The notes beneath the pieces are model-generated. The model was given only the letters and a program-made list of their open reading frames with translations. It was not told where the DNA came from and ran no database searches. A program made the translations under genes and the position numbers. This document shows, piece by piece, positions 22,476 through 33,037 of a stretch of 64,000 nt of DNA (within the stretch, counting starts at the first letter, position 1; each line of letters starts with the position of its first letter). This DNA is from Rachicladosporium sp. CCFEE 5018 (lineage: Eukaryota > Ascomycota > Dothideomycetes > Cladosporiales > Cladosporiaceae), in contig KZ111142.1 of NCBI GenBank assembly GCA_002077045.2, positions 1,704,990 to 1,768,989 on the forward strand, in the 5' to 3' direction.

Positions 22476-23633
22476 CTAGATTACCGCAAAGGCACTAGCG
22501 TAGCTCACGCTACTTTCACCTATACTTCTCACCAGACTACTCCTCTCGTACCTCACAAATTTGAACCTGCTTTCCTCGCCCACGCCTACTTCCTCCATCG
22601 TCGCTAACATCACGCCAAGCGGATGCCGGCCACAGACCGTGTTGCCCGTTCGTCGCAACTCCTTGCCCCAGCCTTCGTGACTTCCACTCTCGCAAGCCGC
22701 GATGGACTCGAAGTCCACCTGCCGTATACTCTCGTGAATCTCTGGATCTTTAGGGGACTTAGAGGAGCGAGAGAGCGAGCTGGGATTGCCGGAAGAGGCA
22801 GCGTAGTAAGTATAGCCGAAGCGAGTGCCCCAGTGAGCGAAGTCTGAGGAGATTACGAAGGCGTTCGTGGGGTCTGAGAGATAGGGAGCAAGGATCTTGG
22901 CGAGGGTACGCTCGGTTGGGGGAGACGTTGAGCCGATCATGATCGGTACCAAAACGGGGAGGGACGGGCCATGACTTCTGTGGACGAAGGTTAGCCAGGC
23001 GTATTGATCAAGCCGTGGGTGAAAGTTGGTACTTCGATAGCATCTTGTGAATGTAGGGGAGGTGCATCTCTAAACTATGCTCATCCTCGTCTACGCTCTG
23101 GGACATGAACTCGAATTGGCCAGTCTTGTGCAAGACGCCAGTGGTCTCGCGGTCGACAGTGAGATTGCCGAGTGGAGTGGCATAGTGGGTCATGCGTGAG
23201 AGGGCTGCTCCGTTCAAGTGGTAGTGATGTGAGGGACCGAGAAGGAAGACTCGCTTCCTTCGAATTGTCAGATGTGCTCGACGTTGTATGAAAATCCGAT
23301 CACACTTACGCCTTGCTTACGTCCCAGGCCTTGTATGCCCATGCAGCTGCTGGGCCAGAGTATGCGTATCCGGCATGTCTGCGATTTTCCTCAGTTTTCA
23401 TGCCTAATCCACTGAGATCCACACTACAACAACACTCACGGTGCTATGATGACTCTCGCGCCAGGAACAGGCAGTTCATCGATCGTCTGGCCGTCAGACT
23501 CCGATCCGATGCATTTCACTGGCGTCTTGACAGCATTGAGCCATCCTTCGAGCTCGCCGTCGAGCTTGGGCTGGCTCGACGAGTACCATGACCCTGCGTG
23601 GGAAGGATCGCGGACCGACTGTGATGAAGACAT
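22476..23633 (-). CDS. MHO1: MEMO-family protein (Mho1-like)
   Basis: Exons read complement(22476-22977, 23033-23257, 23310-23378, 23440-23633), 329 residues; introns of 55, 52 and 61 bp keep frame. Family marks in order: DPSHAGSWY near the N-terminus, IIAPHAGYAYSGPAAAWAY (spliced), RVFLLGPSHHYHLNG, EHSLEMHLPYIHKML, VLVPIMIG, VISSDFAHWGTRFGY and a C-terminal GRHPLGVML. MEMO proteins adopt an extradiol-dioxygenase-like fold with conserved His residues, here in HAGY, SHHYH and HWG. The yeast and human homologues are linked to cytoskeletal signalling and redox; the exact reaction is unsettled. Length matches the family. It is divergent from the Cys-rich gene at 23910. Confidence 0.92.
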
Positions 23634-23909
23634 CTTACTACTTAGAAGTAGTCTCGAGCTTAGGAGTCGTTCGGTGTTGGTGGGGGTACGATCGAGAGGA
23701 GTGAGATCATCGGCAGGGATGTGCCTGTTTTCACGAAGCGCGTGTCGACGCGTAGAGTGGTCAAACCTCCAAGCATTGTCCAAATGTTGCATAGACATAT
23801 ACACACATCCATCAGCAGGCACTAACCAGCATCCTTAGCTACGTAGGCTTCGATCGTGGGACACCGTCCGTCGTACACTCAGGCGATCGTCACCTCGGTT
23901 TCAGCCAGC

Positions 23910-24576
23910 ATGGCCATCAAACGCAAACGCTCCAGCCTAGTGCTATCGTCCCCAAGCCCCGACACATCCACGGCGTCAAGTGGCAGCAGTCCAATAGCCT
24001 CCTTCTACACGCACAGCAAGCCAGTCGCCGCACTATATGGGAAGCCCACGTGGTCGTGGCCGGCCTACTCAGATGAGCCTCGCCACCTGCCCTCCAGGAC
24101 TCGCAAACGACATCGCGACGATCGGCCGGACGACGAAGACGTCTACAGTGAGTGCACTGGACAAGAGGAGATGGCAGAAGTCATCATAGCTTGGGCCTAG
24201 GACTGATCATAGACCAGCGAGCACATTAACGAAGCTTTTCGAAGCGCAACGTCTGCGTCCAGATGACCAGCCCATACTGCCTCCCATTGAATCCACGCAG
24301 CCTACGATGCCACAGAAGAGCACGCTTCATGCGTTTTGGAACATCTCGCAACCTCTGCCATCCCGACCTCGAGTGAAGGACGTTGCGCCCCACACTCACA
24401 TTCAGGGAAGGTGCGATGACTGCGATGGGTCGCTCGAGACGGAAGGCGCGATGGATGTGGATACAATCGGCGGTGGACTAGGTGACGACAAAGCATGTGC
24501 TTCATGTCGGAGGACGGTATGTGGGAGCTGCGCGGTGTGGGATCGAGGACGGAAGTGTCGCGCGTGTGCTCATTGA
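23910..24576 (+). CDS. Cys-rich (zinc-binding?) hypothetical protein
   Basis: Exons 23910-24147 and 24218-24576, joined across a 70-bp intron with GTGAGT donor and CAG acceptor, give 198 residues. The N-terminal half is Ser-rich with basic clusters (KRKRSS, RTRKRHRDDR) that look like nuclear localisation signals. The C-terminal third has four CxxC pairs: CDDC, CASC, CGSC and CRAC, spaced as in a small zinc-binding module. The start is the ATG of MAIKRKRS; the upstream in-frame extension opens only with GTG. The role is unknown; a nuclear regulator is an inference from the basic clusters and Cys pairs. Confidence 0.7.
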
Positions 24577-25299
24577 ACAGGCTCGCAATCAGGTTGTGGA
24601 CGGGACGAGACGACACTTGCTCCGTGATCATCATGCCACAGCGAGCCTCAAATCAACAGCAGACTTATGGAGCACCAGCATCACTGCATAAGTGTTGGAC
24701 CCTGGCTCCTACAGCAACTGCGGCGATGATTTACCCTCAGCAATCCTATTCGGCCACCGAGAGTTTGGGAGACGACGATTTAAGCGTCCAGCTCATCAAC
24801 AACGCGCACGAACGCGCACATGCCTTAGCTTCAAGCACATCCGCAGTCCCAGCACGCGATCTGCTGCTCGATCGAAATGCAACTCGATGGTAAGCGCGAA
24901 GTTCGTACGCCATGTGGGACTGAAGGAAGCAAGCAAAGTCAATGATGCAACATATCTATAATGGGTTCAAGCACGCTTGAAAGGTGCGTCGTGCGTGGAC
25001 AACGGACAGAAGGAGGACGACATGCTTGCTGCAGGAACCACACGTGGCAAGCTTGTACAGTGCGACAAAGGAACGCCGCACGGCAGGCGACGGGACGAGG
25101 AAGTCAATGTGCGCCATGAAGTGGACATCACCCCGTGCAAATGTAGAGTGAACGGCAGCGGTAGGAAGTGAGGGATTTTCAAAGGTGAGGAATAAACGCG
25201 ATTATAGGTAAGTAAATGGTATCATATGGACCCTCTGCGCAACCCTCAAGACAAGTTTTCCCGACCATATCCACCGAAATAATAATCGACGAGATACGT
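24577..25299. other. Convergent 3' intergenic region
   Basis: Lies between the 3' ends of the Cys-rich gene (plus) and the acetate transporter gene (minus). Short overlapping frames only. Confidence 0.45.
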
Positions 25300-26286
25300 C
25301 TAGACAGTCTCGGCAGCACGCGCCTCGCTGTTGTCGACCTTGTTGCGCGACTGGCGGCCCTTGTCAGACCAGGGGAAGTGCAGCACGGGAATGAGGAAGA
25401 AGGAGTTGCTGATGTCGGCAATACCGGCGAGGGCGTTGTACCTGTAGAGACACCGTTAGCACTTTGACCAAATGCGGTTGAATGGAGCAACACATACCAA
25501 GCCAGGAACGCAGCCAAGATACCGAATGCACCACCAGCCTTGATCAAGCTCCCGTTGGGACCTCCACTGCTGTTCTCCAGGTAGCCAATGCCAAGGCACA
25601 AGAATGCCAAGTCCAGGGTGAAGAACAGCATGAAGAAAGCCAGAGTGGAGCGGAGCGTGCAGAGGAGTAGGATCGTCGTGAAGATGAACCATCCCATGAG
25701 GTACAGACCGAAGGAGTTCAGGAAGGGGTATGGTGACTTTTCCTCGAGCGTGGAAATGATCTCGAAGCCGCCGGGGGTGAGGATGATGGCTGTGCCGATC
25801 CAGAAGCCGCCGTAGGAGGACAGGGCGGTGGCACCGAAGGTGTTTCCTACTGCCATTTCCCTGACGCGTAATGTTAGATCGGCTCTGCCATCGCGTAGTC
25901 CTTGTCTTTACTCACCACATGCCGGCAAGCAATTGCACCAGTCCACCGTAGGCGAACGCAGCGCCGATGACCAAGCTGGGCTCGCCGATTCCTCGGGTGC
26001 CCAAGTTAATGCATGACAGGACGAAGGTCGTGAGAGCGAAAGCGCTCAGACCGAGGGGCGCTGGGTTGGCGAATTTGCGGCCCTCAGTGGATTTGTAGAG
26101 ACCAGGCTGGAATTCACCACCAAAGGCGGGGAGACGGACAGAGTCGCCGGTGTTGATGTGTGCGAGCGGGTTTCCGCCATAGTCGTAGGGCTTGCGCTGC
26201 TTAGTTGCGGCAGCGTGGTCATGTCCGTTGATGCCGTTGACATCTTTCTCGACGTTGAGCGCCGTTTGATCGTGAGAGGTCGCCAT
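25300..26286 (-). CDS. Acetate/ammonium transporter, Gpr1/Fun34/YaaH (Ato) family
   Basis: Exons read complement(25300-25441, 25498-25860, 25916-26286), introns of 56 and 55 bp, 291 residues. A hydrophilic N-terminus of ~75 residues precedes the family signature NPAPLGLSAFALTTFVLS, followed by six hydrophobic segments (VIGAAFAYGGLVQLLAGMW, SYGGFWIGTAIILTPGGF, FGLYLMGWFIFTTILLL, STLAFFMLFFTLDLAFL, GGAFGILAAFLAWY, ISNSFFLIPVLHFPW). Members sit in the plasma membrane and carry acetate or succinate, or affect ammonium export. The C-terminus is Lys/Arg-rich and short (KGRQSRNKVDNSE). The second version at 43666 has an identical first-exon protein, pointing to strong constraint. Confidence 0.95.
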
Positions 26287-28680
26287 CAGTACTGGAGTAT
26301 GCCTTCGCTAGGATAGAGCAAGAAAGGAAGAGGAAAACAAACAACACTACCAACGTCTTCAGGAAATCGTAAAGTGGAGAACAGAGACAACAGCACGAGG
26401 ACCGGGATGGATATATAGCTTGTCAACGAGCACGGCTTACAGTCACTAGCGCCACTCTAGCAGAGATGAGAGCAACTGCAACGGGGTGAGCAGCGCGCAT
26501 GTGTGTGTGGGGAGACCCTCATCGGAAGATGGCAACAGTCTGGAGAGAGTGTGGAGCCTGAAGCGGCCTTCGGTTCTGAGGACAAATGGAGACCAGGGGA
26601 GGTCATCTCTCACAGGTCCGGCAAATTGATTGCTGAGCATGGGGATCAGACGACTTTCGCCAGCCTCGCGAGACCGAGCGTGCCGTGTACATCCGTGGTG
26701 TCTTGTCGAGAAATGATGTTTGCTGACTGTTGCGACGGCACCTGCGCCGTGGAGATGTCCATCTCAGACGCGATTGACTCTCGCTGTTGGCAACGTTTCG
26801 ATTGCTCGGCCGACGATCCATGACGCGCCCCAGACTCGTCCCCGCGAATGGAGATTTGGAAGTGAAATCTGCTTTGGTCACGAACGGAACACGGGTGGAG
26901 ATGCGCTTGGCTGACGCACCCTTGCACACTAGCGTCCCTGGAGGCGCTTGCCCAGAAGGTAGACGAGTGCTTGTCACCATGCGGTGGTAGCTTGTATTAT
27001 CGACCAAGTGGTATTTGAAGGGCGAGGATTCGAATTACCATCGTAGCATATCGCGCACAAGCGCTGGTGCTGACCTCGATGAAATGGCTCATCACTGTAT
27101 TGTGTGCGGGTCGCCGTGAGCATCGTCTGGGTACAGTGAGTTGTCATCTCTGGCAGCAACCGCGAAGCGATTGGCTGCTAGGAGATCTCAGTTCGCTTCT
27201 TCTGTCATGTTTGCTCGCTGCAGAATCCCATTCCCCACGCCCTGCCCCGCCTCCGAGGCTCGTACTTGAGATATACTTTCTGTATTTGATGCGATACTTC
27301 AAGTCTTCGAAGTCCGCTCGAAAACGAGTCGCAGCACTAGAGAAGTCGAGACGCCGTTCCAACAACATAATCACTATGGCTCCGCGACCCGTATGCACGC
27401 TCCTTCACGCGAGACCCAACACAGTGGTAAACAGCCAGGCCTACTCCGGGAGCTCACCTTACAGCCCGCAACCGCTATGTTTGTCCTTCTGCACAACCAC
27501 CTTACCTTAATCCGGCCCGCAGAACAAGCACGCAAGAGGCTTGAACCTGGGCGGATCGTGGACGGGCAGCAGAGCCGCTAGCTGGAAGTCAACTCATCGG
27601 CACTGGTGGTGTCGTCGGATTCAAAGCTGCCCTGTCGTTGTCGTTGCCACAGTGCATTTCTCGCAGCTCGTTTTTGCGATGCAGCGAGAGGCGTACTGTA
27701 CAGTACGTGAGTTGCAGCTCATTAGCGGCGTCCGGAACATTTCATCTCAAGGCCAATTACAGCCCTGTGCTCTTTAGCCTGTAAATGAGCTGGCGCCATC
27801 TTCAGCGCAACTTTACCCGCAGGTCTCAGCTCTCTCGCCTGGACCTCAGATGTCAAATGCCGGACACCAACACATATGGCATGCTCAATGCAGGTCCGAA
27901 TCAGCTCTGAAGTCTGATAGGGCGATGATCATGAGATTGTTGTGCGGCAGCTTGATGTCGCCTTCTACAGTACACTCTCCGTGTGTTTCGAACATGATTG
28001 ACGCTCTGACTACACAGCGCCTCCGCAGTCCGGCAAAACAGTCCTGGAGACGGGAGCAAGACAATGCAGAGTCCAGAGATGTTCGCAGTCACTCTGCTCC
28101 TCAGACGTCGGGGCATGGCGAACTCGGTGTGTGTCAGAGCGTGGAAGTCTACAACTGCGAGCGCTCATCCAAGAGTCGGATGGTCTCTTAGTCTTGACAG
28201 AAAGTGGACTACCTCAGGCGCGGCGACAACGAATCACCTAGCCAAGGTACAATGTGTTGGTCTAAGTTGATGCGTGCATATCATCCTAAAGGCTACGTTG
28301 TCTCTTCCATCCCGCAGGAGCAAGACTCAATACTCGCGATACGCTCCATTATCTTGTCAGGATCTCAGGACTCTTGGAACAGCGAAAGTAAGAAGGGGTG
28401 CTGCCACTGCTGTTGTGATGCTAGCGTAAGTGCCCGAGTCCAAAGCGAGGTGGAGTAGACGTGTAAGTAACTCCTTCCTCATCAATGTACGACGTAGTTG
28501 CCTATCGGCACATAAGTACAACTTAATCTCAACCTCACTTCTTCCGTTCATGAGACACGATGATGGGGAAGATCACGTATTGTTGCAAAGACAGCATCTC
28601 ATACTCTCCGTACCTTAGGGCCCACATGACTGGCACTGGAAGAGCAAATCAACGGACGTGACTCTTGTCTTCATGGCGAC
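26287..28680. other. 2.4-kb region without an assigned gene
   Basis: Lies between the acetate transporter promoter and the 3' end of the SDR gene. The first ~150 bp carry a purine/A-rich tract typical of a 5' leader. Several 60-150-codon frames exist; the ones that can be compared are broken or shifted by indels in the second version (for example 24 bp at about 27135). I see no supportable gene. Confidence 0.4.
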
Positions 28681-29572
28681 CTAATTCGCTGTAGCGCCGC
28701 CATCAGCCGTCCATGCAGCGCCATTGATGATCGAGGCAGCGTCGGAACAGAGGTACAACACCAATGCGGATACTTTCGCAGTATCGACTTGCAAATCAGC
28801 TTTCTCCGGAACTACCAGGTAGTCAGTCGCATTTTTCCAGCTATCGCGGCTTGACCCATCCGACAACTTACAAGTAATACGCATGGCACCCATGCCTTCC
28901 ATGTTCACGCCTTGGGCAAGCGAGTTTGCGATGTTGGTCGCCATGCCACCTGGCAAAATGGCGTTGCACCGAATGCCTTTCGACGCGTAAAAGAAGCCAG
29001 TGTTCTTGGTTAGGCCAAGCAGACCATGTTTGCTGGCAGTATATGCCGCGCCTGCAAAACATCAGCGAGGTCAACTTGTGGCCACCTCGGGGGCGATGCC
29101 TACCACAGGTGAAGCCTCGGAACGACGCGATCGACCCGATGTTTACGATAGCTCCCTTCTTTCCTTCGCTCAAGAACTCGTTGACGGCGGCCTTGCAGAC
29201 CAGCGCAGGTGCAGTGAGGTTCAATGCGATTACGGCGTCCCAGATCGCCTTGTCCATGGCACCGACCGGGTCAAATCTGTCGATTCTTCCAGCATTGTTG
29301 ACGACAAAGTCGATGGACTTGAAGGCTTTCTTTCCCTCAGCGAAGAGCTCGTCGATGCTGCCGTCTTTCGTGATGTCCAATTTGAGCACGAGTGTACGGT
29401 CCGGGTACGCCAACGAGACCTTCTCCTTGAAGTCAGAGATCAGGTCGTCGTTGATGTCGCAGGTGATCACGTTTGTACCGGCTTCGAGAAACGCCTCTGC
29501 AATGGCACGCCCAAGTCCGCCACAGCCGCCCGTTACTATCGCTGTCTTCTGCGCGAATTCGGAGGGCGCCAT
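28681..29572 (-). CDS. Short-chain dehydrogenase/reductase (SDR), version 1
   Basis: Exons read complement(28681-28811, 28872-29051, 29104-29572), 259 residues. The 60-bp last intron (GTAAGT donor, CTGAC branch site, TAG acceptor) contains no stop, so retention would add 20 residues. Motifs in order: TGGCGGLGRAIAEAF cofactor loop, CDIN acidic strand end, LDITKD, NNAGRID, catalytic Ser in VNIGSIASF, spliced YTASK active site, NAILPGGMATNI after the active helix, and the terminal SIINGAAWTADGG. This is a classical NAD(P)-dependent SDR of ~250 residues, probably cytosolic; the substrate is unknown. The first intron (52 bp) splits just before the catalytic Tyr exon. Confidence 0.92.
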
Positions 29573-30226
29573 GGTGTTGTCGTGAAGAAAGTAAGAGATG
29601 GAGGACCTTTGTGATATGGAAAATGCTCTGGTGGTACGTTCAAATCACACCGTGTTGACACTCTGCCTGAAGCAGGCTATCATTTACAATGCATCGAGTC
29701 AAGAGCCTCAGCTGAGTCGAATATGTGCCACCAAGTGGCCAATGCAGTGAGCAACAACTTACGATACCTTCGCGGATGTATAGTCATCCGAAGCTACCCT
29801 TGGAAGGATGCACAGCGCGCCAACATCTGGTAGGATGTTGATCGTACCACTTCAAGGAAGATGACTTGGTTGGCAGTAAGACGGCAAGCCGCCAGTTTGC
29901 TCATCGGTGCCTGGCCTGGGATTGCAAAGTAGCATGCGAAAGCGAGCTCAAATCGTACTCGATTGATCTTCGAAAATGGACAGCACTGGCCGCTGACATC
30001 AAGTGCCCCGCAGTTGACGCCTCCACGCGACCTGCATGCAATCTCGGTAGCGCGCAGCAGGCAGCTGCAGCTCTGTTGGGGGATCGTGCAGGACGCGAGG
30101 TGCAGCCCGTCATGGTAGCCTGGAATCATGAACCTCAGCCCTTAGACGATCATGCCTAGCATAGTGATCGAAGTTGCACTGATGAGTTGTTGAATTGTTG
30201 AGACATCTCCTCCATACACCACCATC
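29573..30226. other. Divergent promoter between SDR and AAA ATPase genes
   Basis: 654 bp in the first version; the second version has a 10-bp deletion at the position of about 29981-29990. No gene is seen. Confidence 0.5.
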
Positions 30227-31316
30227 ATGACGCTCGGCTCGAGACCAGCACCGCCAGCTCACAACCACACCTCCCGCGCCTACTTCGAGCATGCCACAGC
30301 ACCTCGCATCAACACCGATGCCGTGCTAGTCACTGCCCTCCGCGCCGAATATCCTAATTTACACCTCACGGTCGTCCCTCATACGAGCATCGACCTCTTT
30401 GGCTATGCTCGTGCCGGCAACGCTGGTCTAGCTGCCATCGACAGCGAGAAAGATCGCTTGACATGGCGGCGCTTCATTTCACCTGCTACTCGCCTAGATG
30501 GCGATACTGGCGATCTAGGGACGGAACTCAAATTCGGGAAATTCCTTCTCGATTGGCACAACACAGAATACATTGTACACATCGCCGACTGCAGAGACGG
30601 CAGTTCTGCATACCCGAGCCTTGTGAACCAGTACGTCCTCTCGCCTTCCGTCGCTACCACGAACGTACTGCTTCTTGAGGCAGGCAAGTGGACGTCCACC
30701 CTGCACGCCGAGATCTGGGTCTTCGACGGAGGCTACTGGCAGAAATCCCGCGAGCTCTACGAGTCTATCGTAAAGGCCAGTTGGGATGATGTGATCCTCG
30801 ATCCTGCCATGAAGAAATCACTTCAAGCAGATGTCAAAAATTTCTTCGCCTCGCGAGAGACCTACGCAAAGCTCAAAGTTCCCTGGAAGCGAGGCATCAT
30901 CTACTATGGACCACCCGGCAACGGCAAGACAATCAGCGTCAAGGCGACCATGAACCTGCTTTACAAGCGGTCTCCGCCAATCCCGACACTGTACGTGCGG
31001 TCGCTATCCAGCTTCGCAGGTCCAGAGTACAGCATCAAGCAGATCTTCGGTCTCGCGCGCCGTACAGCACCCTGCTACCTCGTCTTCGAGGATCTAGACT
31101 CGCTGGTCACCCCGTTCGTACGGTCGTATTTCCTCAACGAGGTCGATGGCATCCGCAAGAACGAAGGCATACTCATGCTAGGCTCCACAAACCATCTCGA
31201 CCTGCTGGACCCGGGTATTGCGAAGCGACCGAGTAGGTTCGATAGGAAATATCTCTTCAACAACCCCAATGCAGACGAAAGGGAACAGTATGCGAAGTTC
31301 TGGCAGAAAAAGCTCG
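30227..31316 (+). CDS. AAA ATPase, version 1 (3' end in gap)
   Basis: An intronless frame of 363 visible residues from ATG at 30227, cut by the gap. The N-terminal ~190 residues are a mixed alpha/beta region without recognised motifs. Then come Walker A (GPPGNGKT), Walker B (YLVFEDLDS), a sensor-1-like MLGSTNH and an arginine-finger region (RPSRFDRKY). This order is typical of a single AAA core of the BCS1/proteasomal-like clade; fungi hold many such stand-alone ATPases with unknown clients. No mitochondrial leader is obvious. The second version (48572) is identical over the shared 789 bp. Confidence 0.88.
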
Positions 31317-31416
31317 NNNNNNNNNNNNNNNNNNNNNNNNNNNNNNNNNNNNNNNNNNNNNNNNNNNNNNNNNNNNNNNNNNNNNNNNNNNNNNNNNNNN
31401 NNNNNNNNNNNNNNNN
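31317..31416. other. Assembly gap (100 N)
   Basis: Exactly 100 N. Left of it is the AAA ATPase; right of it the sequence jumps back to the equivalent of position 13890. Any open frame running through the N stretch is an artefact. Confidence 0.98.
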
Positions 31417-31957
31417 CCAAAATCACGGGTGGACAGCAGAGTGGACAACATTCGAATGAAGGCACCATGCCACCGCGTTTCGAGCGCAGATCTAGTGCGA
31501 CATCTACATCTCATGGTTCCGGCAGCCGGAGGAATCGATGGCGCACGTACCAACGAAACGCCGGGCGCGCCGGCTCCCAAAACATTGCCGAGAGTGAACG
31601 GTCTGGCGAATCAAGAGACCACATAACAGCGCTCAGCGATGGTCCTCTTGAATCGTCACCAGCCGAGACCGATGCGACTGACTCCGACTCCTCAGCATAC
31701 GAGCACCCTCCCCAGCGGCGAGACGTAAGCCATGGTTCGGTAGTGTCGCCAGATGGTCGACGTCGCCACACGAGCCCATTGTACACCACAAGGACCATAG
31801 AACCCGAAGATGTGGAAACTAGCACGGGTGCGAGAAGAAGCTCTACGACACCCATCCCGGCGACCGCTAGACTTATTAATGACGGGTCGTGGTTCAACCT
31901 ATTGGCGCGTGCGAGGAACTCCTTGGCCCAACGAACTGTTGGCATGCCAACCAGATG
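31417..31957 (+). CDS. Orphan protein, version 2, C-terminal 180 codons only
   Basis: Begins at the gap edge in the middle of the frame equivalent to 13890 of the 544-residue orphan and ends at the same stop. Seven base differences from version 1 are seen over 541 bp; six change the amino acid (T>R, E>A, P>T, E>G, V>A, A>V). The N-terminal half is missing because the contig starts here. Confidence 0.8.
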
Positions 31958-32221
31958 AGAAGCGTGCCTCAACCTCGTAAACTAGCGAGACGAGTGTGAT
32001 CAATATGTACGAAGGGAACCCTGGGAGACTTACTGGAGACATGGACCTATGCGTTGTGCTATGTACCTGACCACCACTATACTTTCCCGGCCTGTGTATC
32101 TCGATACTCCACTTCCCGACCCTATGATCTACCGGGAAGCGCCTCGCTGTTCGCTATTGCTTCGATACCAAGCGCCGACGTAACGGCGCTAGATAGGTCA
32201 AGCCCAACGAAAGAAATCCCC

Positions 32222-32427
32222 CATGTCCTTCCCGGTTTCCTCACGTGCTGGTGCCATTTTTCGTGTACACCACGATCCTCCCCGCCCCTAAACAAGCCTC
32301 CGGTCTATTCCGCTATAAGCAAGAGCACAACTCCCCGATATCAAATCTTGTCTAGCAGCCACTCAGTTAGCAGCAGACGCGGTGTTGGAGCTGTTCTACG
32401 ATCGATTTGGAGGGAAGCTTGAGTGGT
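32222..32427 (-). pseudogene. Relict: WSC gene 3' end joined to an SDR 3' tail
   Basis: From about 32240 to 32320 the sequence aligns, with many changes, to the 3' end of the WSC hydrolase gene (shared CACGATCCTCCCCGCCCC). From about 32386 to 32427 it aligns to the last codons and stop region of the SDR gene at 7566-7614 (shared CTGTTCTACGATCGATT). Neither piece has coding potential. The matching flank of the WSC gene then appears a second time at about 32895-33037, before the intact gene. Confidence 0.6.
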
Positions 32428-33037
32428 CAGGCTGCTTCTTTGACCCATTCAGGCGTCCGAAAGAGTGATCGAACATACCCAAGGTCAATGACTTTGTCGT
32501 ACCTTGAGTAATCGTGCAAGTCTCCCTGATTTTCGAATTCGATGACCGTCGTGCCATTTCGGCTTCTCCGCAAGCCTGGAGCACTTCGCCCACGGCAAGG
32601 TCGACATACGATCAGTGCCACTAAGATGTTGCGCTTCGTTGAGTTCTCGGACCGAGAGAAACACATAAACATAGCCTCTCTTTGAGAAATTCAGCGTAGC
32701 TATTAACAGTCACAGCTCAGTGGAGAGGCGCATGGGTTGCTCTCGAAAAGCAAGGGGAGGGAATATACAACAACAGCTGGCTAGATGAAAATTCCGACCA
32801 CAAATCTAGTGGAACAAGGCTGATGTGCATGTCTTTGCAACTACTTACAATCTCGCTATCATGTTCACCCATACTGTGCATACCAATTTCCCACTCTCCC
32901 AATCCGAGTGTCCCCCGGGAAGCGGCCTCGCTGTCCGCCTTCCATCCGATGCCCGTCAAACGCCAAGGTTGAAAGTCACAGTAAAGACTGACTGACGAAA
33001 GAAATACACCCTTCGATACCGTCCCCTTGATGCAGTC
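32428..33037. other. Extra block present only in the second version
   Basis: Holds an 82-codon minus-strand frame (32427-32672) whose end reads like a natural C-terminus (RYDKVIDLGYVRSLFRTPEW), perhaps a gene fragment of unknown family. A low-quality repeat of the convergent flank (CCGGGAAGCGGCCTCGCTG) follows. Version 1 lacks this block. Confidence 0.45.

Larger units (their letters stand above)
13890..31015. repeat. First version of an ~18-kb near-duplicate segment
   Basis: Gene order and orientation match 31417-49360: orphan C-terminus, WSC hydrolase, hypothetical, MEMO, Cys-rich protein, acetate transporter, SDR, AAA ATPase. The coordinate offset is 17527 at the left, rises to about 18320 across an ~800-bp extra block in the second version, and ends at 18345. 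Divergence varies from 0 to several per cent along the segment. Confidence 0.95.

Noticed and set aside
27020..27060. GGATTCGAATTACC resembling a tRNA B box
   Set aside because: No matching A box or acceptor stem could be found at the right distance on either strand.
31218..31958. Open frames running through the N stretch at 31317-31416
   Set aside because: The N run carries no sequence information and joins two different genes; any fusion of the AAA ATPase to the orphan C-terminus is an artefact.
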